DNA of 64,000 nt. Origin: JAUVPB01 sp965223695. Its GTDB lineage: Bacteria > Actinomycetota > Thermoleophilia > Gaiellales > Gaiellaceae. Location: positions 1-64,000 of the forward strand of contig CBDCXJ010000031.1 of the NCBI GenBank assembly GCA_965223695.1, in the 5' to 3' direction. The position numbers and the translations under genes are program-made. Within the stretch, counting starts at the first letter, position 1; every line of letters starts with the position of its first letter. This document shows positions 57,304 to 64,000 of this stretch, piece by piece. The notes below the pieces were generated by a model. The model was not told the origin of the DNA. It made no database searches and was given only the letters and a program-made list of their open reading frames with translations.

Positions 57304-59888
57304 CTATTCGAGCGCGGCTCGAAGCGCTCGCTCGCCGGCGGCAACCGCCTCGTCGATCCGGTCAGTCTGGCCGCCCGCGCCACGCGCCATCGTGTCGCGC
57401 CCACCACCACCTCCGCCGACTTCCGTGCAGGCGACCTTGACGGCCGCGGCGGCATCGGCGCCTGCGCTCACGGCTTCAGGCGAGAGGTTGGCGACAACGT
57501 TTACCTTCCCGTTGCCGACCGCGGCGAGCATGACGGCGGCCGGCGCGGCGCGCTGCTTGACTTGATCGGACAGCGCGAGCAGGCTGTCGGCGTCGAGCTC
57601 ACCGGCACTCGCGACAACGAGCTTGATCGGCCCGATCTCGGTCGCTCCGGCGACGAGCTCGTCGGCGACTCCCGCGCTCTGCGTGGCGCGCGTCTTCTTC
57701 TCGTCTTTCGCGCGCGCCCGCCTCTCGCCCGCGAGCTCTTCGGCGAGGCGTGCCGCCTCACGCTCCTTCTCGAAGAAGTAGGCACCGGCTGCACCCGAGG
57801 TCACCGCCTCGATCCGTCGTGTCGCCGCCCCGGTCGAGCTCTCGAAGAGGATCTTGAACGCCCCGATCTCGGCGCTCGAGCGCACGTGTGCGCCGCCACA
57901 GAGCTCGGCAGAGACATCGCCGACCTCGACGACACGGACAATCTCGCCGTACTTCTCGCCGAACAGCATCGTGACGCCGCGCTCCTGCGCTTCCTCGAGT
58001 GGCGTTTCGAACGTGCGGACTCGATGGTTGTCGAAGATCCAGTCGTTGACCAGCTCCTCGATCCGTTCGCGTTCCTCGTCGCTGAGGGCAGCACCGTGTG
58101 TGAAGTCGAAGCGGAGCTTGTCGGGCCGCACCGCCGAGCCCGCCTGGTTGACCTGGTCGCCGAGAACCGTGCGGAGCGCGCGGTGCAGGAGGTGCGTAGC
58201 TGTGTGATTGGCCTGCGTCGGAAACCGCACCGACCACGGAACCACGGCGCGGACGCGATCGCCCGCCGCGAACCCTTCGCCTCGGAGCAGGAGCGCCTGG
58301 TCGTCGCCGAGCCGGTAGACGGCGACGACCTCGGCCCGAGCGTCCGTGCGCTCAGCCTCGAGCGCGGCACTCTCGATCCAGCCGCCGTCACAGACCTGGC
58401 CGCCGCCCTCAGGGTAGAAGGGCGACTCGCGGAGCTTGCCGAGGAAGAGGTCGTCTTCGAGCGGCTCGAATGCGCCGAGCTGCGTCAGCACATCGAGCTT
58501 CTCATAGCCGACGAACTCCGTGGCAAACCCGGCGTCGACCGTGAACGAGGCAGCGCGGTCGGCATCGTCGTCGCGCCCGCCTCTCGAGCGCGTCCGCTGT
58601 TCGCTCATGAGCGCGTTGAAGCCTTCCTCGTCAACGGTCAGACCGCGCTCTCGCGCGAGCTCTCTCGTGAGCTCGAGTGGGAACCCGTGCGTGTCGTGCA
58701 GCCGGAACGCCTCCTCGCCACCGATGCCGCCCTCGCTCTGCTCAAGAACGTCTTCGAACAGCCGCATGCCCGTGCTCAGAGTGCGCGCGAAGCGCTCTTC
58801 CTCTTCGGCGAGGATAGTTCGCACGGTCTGCGCGTTCTCGACGAGATCGGGGTAGACGGGCCCCATCAGCTCGATCACGACAGCGGCCAGCTCACCGACG
58901 AACGGCGGCTCAAGACCAAGGCGCGTTCCGTGCTGCACTGCGCGCCGCACGACGCGGCGCAGAACGTAGCCGCGCCCCTCGTTCGAGGGCGTGACCCCGT
59001 CGCCGACGAGGACTGTCATCGATCGCCCGTGATCCGCGAGCACGCGATGGGCCTTCGTTGCCTCCTCGGAGTCGCCGTAGGCCGTGCCGGACTCCGACGC
59101 CACCCAGGCCATGACTGCCTGGAAGCCATCCGTGTCGAACACCGAGGGAACGTCTTGCAAGATCGAGGCTCCCCTTTCGAGCCCGAGCCCGGTGTCGATG
59201 TTTTGTGATGGCAGCGGAGTGAGCGTCCCGTCCTCGTGCAGGTTGAGCTCCATGAAGACGAGGTTCCAGAACTCGAGAAAAACGATCGCAATCACAGCCG
59301 GGTCCGCAGGTGGGCCTTCGAGCAACCGCGCTCGAAGCCTAGGTCGAGGTAGAGCTCTGAGCATGGGCCGCACGGACCGACCGGACCGGCCTGCCAGAAG
59401 TTCTCGCTGCGCGGCAGGCCCCGGATCCGATCGGTCGGGATCCCGATCTTCTGCCACTCCTCGATCGCGACCTCGTCCTCACCGAGCCGAAGCTCGCTGT
59501 CACCTGCGAACACCGTCGCCCAGATACGGTCGGACGGGAGCTTCATATGCTCAGTGACGAACTCCCACGCGAGCTCGACCGCGCCCTGCTTGAAGTACTC
59601 GCCGAGCGAGAAGTTGCCGAGCATCTCGAAGAAGGTCAGGTGGCGGGCAGTGAGCCCGACCGAGTCGATGTCGGTCGTGCGGAAGCATTTCTGTGCCGTC
59701 ACGAGCCGGGTGCTCGGTGGCGTCTCGGCACCGAGGAAGTAGGGCTTCAGCGGCTGCATTCCCGCCGTTGTCAGCAGCACCGTCGGGTCGTGAGTCGCCG
59801 GAACGAGTGACGCCGACGGACGCCTCAGATGCCCATGCCCCTCGAAGAACGAGAGGAAGCCCTCGCGCAGCTCGTCAGTTGTGCGCAT
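57304..59888 (-). pseudogene. alaS: Alanyl-tRNA synthetase, interrupted by two frameshifts
   Basis: Essential class II synthetase. The 5' frame (59888 to 59292) has FFEGHGHLRRPSASLVPATHDPT, LTTAGMQPLKPYFLG, FFEMLGNFSLGEYFK and GPCGPCSELYLD. The remainder (from about 59280 to 57304) has FLEFWNLVFMELN, SNEGRGYVLRR, LFLGKLRESPFYPEGGGQ, NHTATHLLHRALR, ELCGGAHVRS and a DHHA1-type C-terminus with RDTMARGAGG. Between them the expected CGPGCDCDRF segment appears in the third frame. Removing one base from the GGGCC run at 59312-59316 and one A from the AAAAA run at 59278-59282 gives 860 continuous residues. Because the gene is essential, sequence error is the likelier cause. Confidence 0.9.
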
Positions 59889-59953
59889 CGCTCGGATTCT
59901 ACGAGGCGCCAGCCGAGCGCCCCCTTGTGGGCGCCCCGGTGTCGATGCTTCCT

Positions 59954-60602
59954 CTAGCCCTCGAGGTCGAGCGAGTCGGTCTCGGTACCGGCCTCTGCCT
60001 GAGCCCGACGACGGCCCGCCGAGCGCGCTCGCGCGAGCCGGTCGGTCTCCTCGCCCTTCATCCAGGCGCGTCCGCCCTGCGTCTCGGTCTCGGCGTCGCG
60101 ATCGGACGCCACAGTCGATGTCTCGGACGGGGGCCTGGCGTCGCTCCCGGCCTCCGTCTCGGCAAGCCCTTCCTCGATGTCGCTGGAGCGTCGCTCCGCG
60201 GCGCCGCGACCGACGTCGTAGGCGCGCGAGACGTCACGCTCTGTGCGGTACGAGGCGGCACCATGTTTCACGCCGGTCGTGAACGACGAGATCTTCCGGA
60301 CCGGCCATGAGACGGCACCCGCGACGCCGCGCACGCTCCGATCGACGGCCGACACGGCGTCGACGGCGCTCGTCGTAACCACGTCAGCTTTGTCGAGTTG
60401 CGCGTTTGACTCGCTCGACCGTGCCGCTGACGTCGCTGATCAGGGGTACGGCTTTCTCCTCGACGCCCCCGAGCAGCGAGGTCAACCGACGCGCCGTTCC
60501 GCTCAGGCGAAGCAGCAGAACGGCAAGCGCGAGCCCGACGAGCACGAGGAAAATCGACAGGCAGATCCAGAGGACGTCAAGGGCTCCGATGTCAGCGAGC
60601 AT
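59954..60602 (-). pseudogene. DUF948 family membrane protein, interrupted by a frameshift
   Basis: The 5' frame (60602 to 60384) has one membrane segment (LWICLSIFLVLVGLALAVLLLR) and SLLGGVEEKAVPLISDVSGTVERV, typical of DUF948. It stops at once, but the next frame (60382 to 59954) continues with TTSAVDAVSAVDRSVRGVAG and a Gln/Glu/Arg-rich tail of ~90 residues. Deleting one T from the TTT at 60405-60407 joins them through VNAQLDKADVVTTSA into about 215 residues. DUF948 proteins are small, mostly of unknown function, sometimes general-stress linked. As with alaS and pgeF, an indel error is likely. Confidence 0.75.
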
Positions 60603-60645
60603 GGGCCGATTCTAGATGGTGCGCCGCAAGCCACCGATCGGCGGT

Positions 60646-61971
60646 CTACGCCGCCGGAGTGACCTCGGCGATCGTGCCAGCGCCGACGACCGCGTCGTCG
60701 ACGTAGATCGCGGCGAGCTGTCCCGGCGCGACCGCTTCGACCGGCTCGTCGAGCTCGAGCGCGAAGCCGCCGTCAACGGGCTCGACGCTTGCGTCGACTG
60801 CGGGCGAGCGGAACCGCAGCTTGGCCTCGCCGCGAACGTCGTCGGTATAGAGCGCGCCGGGGGCGCAGCTCACATTTCGACACGCGAGGGCCGCCCGCTC
60901 GCCCACCTGCACGACGCCGGCCCCGATGTCGGTGCGAACGACGTATAGCGGCCGCTCGCTGCCGCCGAGTCCAAGACCTCTGCGCTGGCCGGGCGTATAG
61001 CGCCACGCGCCCGCGTGCTCGCCGAGCGTGCGCCCGGCGGCATCGACGATCGGGCCGGCCGCCGCTCGTACGCCATGGCGCTCGAGGAAGTCGCGGTAGT
61101 CGGCACCGCCGAGGAAGCAGGCTTCCTGGCTCTCGGCGCGACCCGCGGCCGCGAGACCGAGTGCTGCGGCGCGGGCGCGATTCTCACGCTTCAGCGTTGC
61201 GCCGAGCGGAAACCACAGGCGACGAAGCGAGGCTGGGGACAGGGTCGCGAGCATGTATGTCTGGTCCTTCATGTCGTCGCGTGCACGCGCCAGCAGGAGC
61301 GTGCCTTCGCGCTCCACGATCCGCGCGTAGTGGCCCGTCGCGAGGCGCTCGGCCCCGATTCTTTGCGAGAAGCGATCGAGCTCCGCGAAGCGGAACTCGC
61401 CGTTGCAGCGGACGCAGGGGTTGGGTGTGAGCCCGGAGGCGTAGCCCTCGACGAACGGCTCGACAACTGCATCTCGAAACGACTGGCGCAGATCGAGCGT
61501 GACGTGCGGAACACCGCTCTCGTGGCAGAGCGCGCGTGCTGCGCGGACGGAGCTCGGCGAGCAACACGCCCGCTCGGCGTCGGGGGCCCGCGGGTCGATC
61601 CAGAGGCGCAGCGTCACGCCCACGGCCTCGAAACCGCCCTCGATGGCGCTACGTAGCGCCATCGCGCTGTCGAGGCCGCCGCTCATGGCCACGGCGACCC
61701 GGCCCGCCTGCCGCGGTGCGGCCACGTGCTCACCGAGCGCCGCATGAAGCGCGTCGAGCGCGAGCGGTGCACCCGGCAGCGCGGCTGCCTCGAGCAGCGT
61801 TCGCTCACGAAGCTCACGCAGCAGCTGCCGCACGCCTGGCCCCTCCCCCGCCGCCGAGGCGATCTTCTGGCCGTCGACGGCGAGCCGCAACCACGCGTAG
61901 TCGCCAGCGAGCGTCGCATCGCCGTGGAGCTCGCGCGTGGGGCCCGACGCGGCGGTGGACGCGTCTGTCAT
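60646..61971 (-). CDS. mnmA: tRNA 2-thiouridylase MnmA with N-terminal extension
   Basis: ATP-dependent sulfuration of U34 in tRNA-Lys, -Glu and -Gln. The PP-loop is SGGLDSA (97-103); PNPCVRCNGEFRF (183-195) carries the catalytic Cys186 and TGHYARI is nearby; DQTYMLATLSPASLRRLWFPLG and QEACFLGGADYRDFL hold the second Cys; RYTPGQRRGLG is in the C-terminal domain. The first ~90 residues are extra. They have GDYAWLRLAVDGQKIASA and EGPGVRQLLRELRERT, which resemble an IscU/NifU scaffold without its cysteines. 441 residues versus about 360 typical. The neighbouring alaS and mltG fit the conserved mnmA-alaS block. Confidence 0.93.
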   Translation of the reverse strand: MTDASTAASGPTRELHGDATLAGDYAWLRLAVDGQKIASAAGEGPGVRQLLRELRERTLLEAAALPGAPLALDALHAALGEHVAAPRQAGRVAVAMSGGLDSAMALRSAIEGGFEAVGVTLRLWIDPRAPDAERACCSPSSVRAARALCHESGVPHVTLDLRQSFRDAVVEPFVEGYASGLTPNPCVRCNGEFRFAELDRFSQRIGAERLATGHYARIVEREGTLLLARARDDMKDQTYMLATLSPASLRRLWFPLGATLKRENRARAAALGLAAAGRAESQEACFLGGADYRDFLERHGVRAAAGPIVDAAGRTLGEHAGAWRYTPGQRRGLGLGGSERPLYVVRTDIGAGVVQVGERAALACRNVSCAPGALYTDDVRGEAKLRFRSPAVDASVEPVDGGFALELDEPVEAVAPGQLAAIYVDDAVVGAGTIAEVTPAA

Positions 61972-61994
61972 GCGTCCACGGTAGCTGCGCCGGT

Positions 61995-62020
61995 CCGAGC
62001 GCCCGTATTAGAGCGCTCGG
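61995..62020. terminator. Hairpin between the coiled-coil gene and mnmA
   Basis: An 8-bp perfect stem, ccgagcgc with gcgctcgg, flanks a ten-base loop. A second, less perfect stem is formed by ggttgctccgccgc and the ggcgggcgcaacc sequence to the right. It is 44 bases beyond the 62064-62708 stop and before mnmA on the minus strand. Confidence 0.45.
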
Positions 62021-62063
62021 CCCCGGTTGCTCCGCCGCGTGCTGGCGGGCGCAACCCGGCTGG

Positions 62064-62708
62064 CTATCTTGATCTGAGCTCGGACGCGACCCATGGCCGC
62101 GTCTCACGCGCGTAGCGATCGGCCGCGAAGCGATCGGCCGCGACGCGCTGCGAGCGCCGTACGATCTCAGCACCCTGCGCGCGTGACCACTCGAGCGTCT
62201 GCTCGGCCTCGCCGTGCGCACGACGCACGAGCTCGCGCGCGTCCGCACGGGCGGCGTCGAGAACACGGCAGGCTTCGACGTGAGCCTCCGCGGCAAGCCG
62301 CTCGATCTCCTCGTCGCGCTGGCGGTCTCGCTCGCGCTCGAGCTCGCCAACCCATTCCGGGCGGCGGCGTGCTCGTGCTTCGGCACGGTCGAGGAAATTG
62401 ACGACCTCGGTGCGAATCGCGGCGGCGTCGACTGACGGCGCCGCGAAAGGTGCCATTGCGAAGGCTGCGTCTGTGCGGGCGGTGCCTGGCGTCGGCGGAT
62501 GACCGGCGGGCAACGCGTCATCGAGGCTCGTCGCCAGCGGTGCGTGCCATGTCGCGGCCTGCGAGCTCTGACCCGCGCCCACAGGCGTGTAGGTCTGCCC
62601 GCCCGTGGCTGAACGCGCTGGCGACGACCCCCGACTCAGCCCGCGAGAGCGGATGCGGGCGAGCAGTGAAGGCCTTCCACCAGACATGAGTAGCTCATGC
62701 GTCGGCAA
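62064..62708 (-). CDS. Uncharacterised Ala/Arg-rich coiled-coil protein
   Basis: 214 residues if started at ATG 62708. The first ~100 are low-complexity Ala/Ser/Pro-rich with no motif. From about 97 to 205 a long charged helix (EVVNFLDRAEARARRRPEW, EEIERLAAEAHVEACRVLDAA, EWSRAQGAEIVRR) looks like a coiled coil, comparable in style to DivIVA or ATP synthase b-type stalks, but I cannot name a family. An internal ATG at 62687 is possible. It lies between aspS and mnmA. Confidence 0.55.
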   Translation of the reverse strand: MPTHELLMSGGRPSLLARIRSRGLSRGSSPARSATGGQTYTPVGAGQSSQAATWHAPLATSLDDALPAGHPPTPGTARTDAAFAMAPFAAPSVDAAAIRTEVVNFLDRAEARARRRPEWVGELERERDRQRDEEIERLAAEAHVEACRVLDAARADARELVRRAHGEAEQTLEWSRAQGAEIVRRSQRVAADRFAADRYARETRPWVASELRSR

Positions 62709-62847
62709 GCCGCTCGAGATCTGGCTACCCCCAAAAGGGGGATCTTTCCTCCCCTAGATGGCTGATTCCACGATGCCGTGAGTCAACCATCTAGACGGGG
62801 CAGGATGCCGCGCGGCCCGGCAGGCCCGGCCGCACGCTCGCAACGGG
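62709..62847. other. Non-coding region downstream of aspS with two inverted repeats
   Basis: 139 bases. ccccc-aaaa-ggggg at 62728-62741 is a short 5-bp hairpin. A second pair, tagatggctga at 62755-62765 and tcaaccatcta at 62783-62793, can form an 11-bp stem with one mismatch, extended by cccc and gggg outside. These may be terminators for aspS or regulatory sites for the downstream gene; no ORF is credible here. Confidence 0.45.
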
Positions 62848-64000
62848 CTACGAGGCGCTGTCGTCTGCGTTCTCAGCCTCGAGTGCGGCCAGAACGTCGG
62901 CGCGCAGCTCGATCCCGAGCTCCTGAAGCTGGGGCGCGTCTACCGGCCCGGGTGCACCGCTCATCGGGTCGACGCCCGCCTGGTTCTTGGGGAAGGCAAT
63001 CACGTCACGTAGGTTCGGCTCGCCCTCGAGCGCCATCAGCATGCGCTCGATGCCAAAGGCAATTCCCCCGTGCGGCGGAGCGCCCATCGCGAGCGCATCG
63101 AGCAGGAAGCCGAACTTCGCCCGCTGCTCGTCGGGCGTGAGTCTGAGGGCATCGAACACGCGCTCCTGCAAGTCGGGCTCGTGGATCCTGAACGATCCGC
63201 CTCCGATCTCGATGCCGTTGACGACGAGGTCGTAGGCGTGCGCGAGCGACTCGCCGGGCTGGGTCGCCACCATGCCCTCGGTCTCGGGCGTCGGTCGGGT
63301 GAACGGATGGTGCATCGCGCTCCAGCGCTCGGCGTCAGCGTCCCATTCGAGCAGGGGGAAGTCGGTGATCCAGACGAAGCGAAACGCGTCTTCGTCGATC
63401 AGCTCGAGCTCTGCTCCGAGCTCGAGTCGCAGCTGGCCGAGCACACGCGCGGCCGCACCCGGCGCGTCGGCGCCGAACAGCACCGTCGCTGGCTCGGCGG
63501 GTCTTACCGCCTCGATCTCAGCCTCCGAGAGGAACTTTGCGATCGGCGAGCGGACGGCGCCGTCGGCGCCGTTCTCGAAGACCAGGTAGGCAAGCCCTTT
63601 GGCACCGAGCTCCTTGGCGCGATCCTCGAGCTTCGACAACTCCCCGCGTGAGAGCACGCGCGGCACCGTCAGGTAGCGCACGCACTCGGCGTCCGCGAAG
63701 ACGGCGAACTCGGAGCCGCGCGTGGCCTGGGTCGCGTCCCGGATCTCGAGCCCAAAACGCAGATCCGGCTTGTCGCTGCCGTACCGAAGCTGAGCGTCGG
63801 CGTATGAGAGCCGCTCGAAGGGCGTCTCGAGCTCGATGTCCCCGCAGGCTTTCCAGACGGCTCCGACCATGCGCTCCATGAGACCGAAGAGCTCTTCCTG
63901 ATCAGGGAAGGCGAGCTCGACGTCGAGTTGCGTGATCTCCTGGACGCGGTCAGCGCGGAGATCCTCGTCCCGGAAGCAGATCGCGATCTGATAGTAGCGG
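62848..64000 (-). CDS. aspS: Aspartyl-tRNA synthetase, 5' end cut by window edge
   Basis: Class IIb synthetase. The part read here (about 384 codons, lacking the N-terminal anticodon-binding domain) includes RYYQIAICFRDEDLRADR (motif 2), the GAD insertion domain (about 100 residues beginning near 63720, KGLAYLVFENGADGAV) and motif 3, FGIERMLMAL, with MHHPFTRP and NGIEIGGGSFRIH between. The usual QPEFTQ just after motif 2 reads VQEITQ here. Stop at 62848. AspRS versus the non-discriminating AsxRS type cannot be told without the N-terminus. Confidence 0.93.
   Translation of the reverse strand, partial: RYYQIAICFRDEDLRADRVQEITQLDVELAFPDQEELFGLMERMVGAVWKACGDIELETPFERLSYADAQLRYGSDKPDLRFGLEIRDATQATRGSEFAVFADAECVRYLTVPRVLSRGELSKLEDRAKELGAKGLAYLVFENGADGAVRSPIAKFLSEAEIEAVRPAEPATVLFGADAPGAAARVLGQLRLELGAELELIDEDAFRFVWITDFPLLEWDADAERWSAMHHPFTRPTPETEGMVATQPGESLAHAYDLVVNGIEIGGGSFRIHEPDLQERVFDALRLTPDEQRAKFGFLLDALAMGAPPHGGIAFGIERMLMALEGEPNLRDVIAFPKNQAGVDPMSGAPGPVDAPQLQELGIELRADVLAALEAENADDSAS

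Overview
The window is 64 kb of GC-rich (about two-thirds G+C), gene-dense bacterial chromosome. Nearly all genes are on the minus strand and most neighbours overlap by 1-20 bases (ATGA, GTGA or TGATG junctions). Gene content suggests a deep-branching actinomycete such as a Thermoleophilia or Gaiellales relative. The reasons are SepF, an ImuB-like/DUF6504/DnaE2 mutasome with GAAC-N4-GTTC SOS boxes, MurA with Asp in place of the catalytic Cys, and two-subunit GlyQ/GlyS. This placement is inferred from gene content and protein style; no rRNA is present. The blocks recO-glyQ-glyS-ppsR, recN..tlyA-ispA..nusB-accC..efp-pepQ-aroQ and mnmA..alaS-ruvX-mltG also match orders known in Firmicutes, so they look like ancestral synteny. 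No insertion sequence, prophage, CRISPR array, tRNA or rRNA gene was recognised.

Layout from left to right. 0-4 kb: translation and envelope genes uppS (cut by the edge), frr, pyrH, tsf, rpsB. 4-8.2 kb: rluD, lspA, a DUF167 gene, yggT, sepF, yggS, pgeF (lipoprotein processing, division, PLP homeostasis). 8.2-14.5 kb: a CCA-type nucleotidyltransferase, murA, an HD protein, a class V aminotransferase, an EEP-family protein and a glycosyltransferase. 14.5-19.6 kb: an SOS mutagenesis cassette (imuB, DUF6504, dnaE2) with two tandem LexA-type boxes over a strong promoter, flanked by two directly repeated hairpin elements. 19.6-23.5 kb: a large Lys-rich secreted protein, a ComB homologue and a rhomboid protease. 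23.6-28.7 kb: ppdK and its regulator ppsR, with a DUF4349 lipoprotein and a small membrane protein between. 28.7-41.2 kb: glyS, glyQ, recO, glutaredoxin, P1 peptidase, mutM, nucleoside catabolism (pdp, deoB), ald, an M20 peptidase, pyrG. 41.2-49.7 kb: recN, nadK, tlyA, ispA, a small coiled-coil protein, nusB, accC, a carboxyltransferase-like/BCCP fusion, efp. 49.7-56.1 kb: pepQ, aroQ, an aroK-aroB fusion, aroC, aroE, mltG, ruvX. 56.2-64 kb: a lamin-tail/RTX secreted protein, alaS, a DUF948 gene, an N-terminally extended mnmA, a coiled-coil protein and aspS (cut by the right edge).

The most notable points are five. (1) The SOS-controlled mutasome sits between two ~90-bp direct repeats whose 42-bp core is 39/42 identical. 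(2) The carboxyltransferase half of the biotin carrier fusion has lost residues that bind metal and hold the carbamylated Lys in active homologues. (3) MurA carries the Cys-to-Asp change associated with fosfomycin resistance. (4) MnmA carries a ~90-residue N-terminal domain that looks like an IscU/NifU fold without its cysteines. (5) Three genes (pgeF, alaS twice, DUF948) are each broken by what reads as a single extra base in a short homopolymer. Because alaS is essential, these are more likely sequence errors than true pseudogenes; they also create a false PgeF-YggS fusion ORF.
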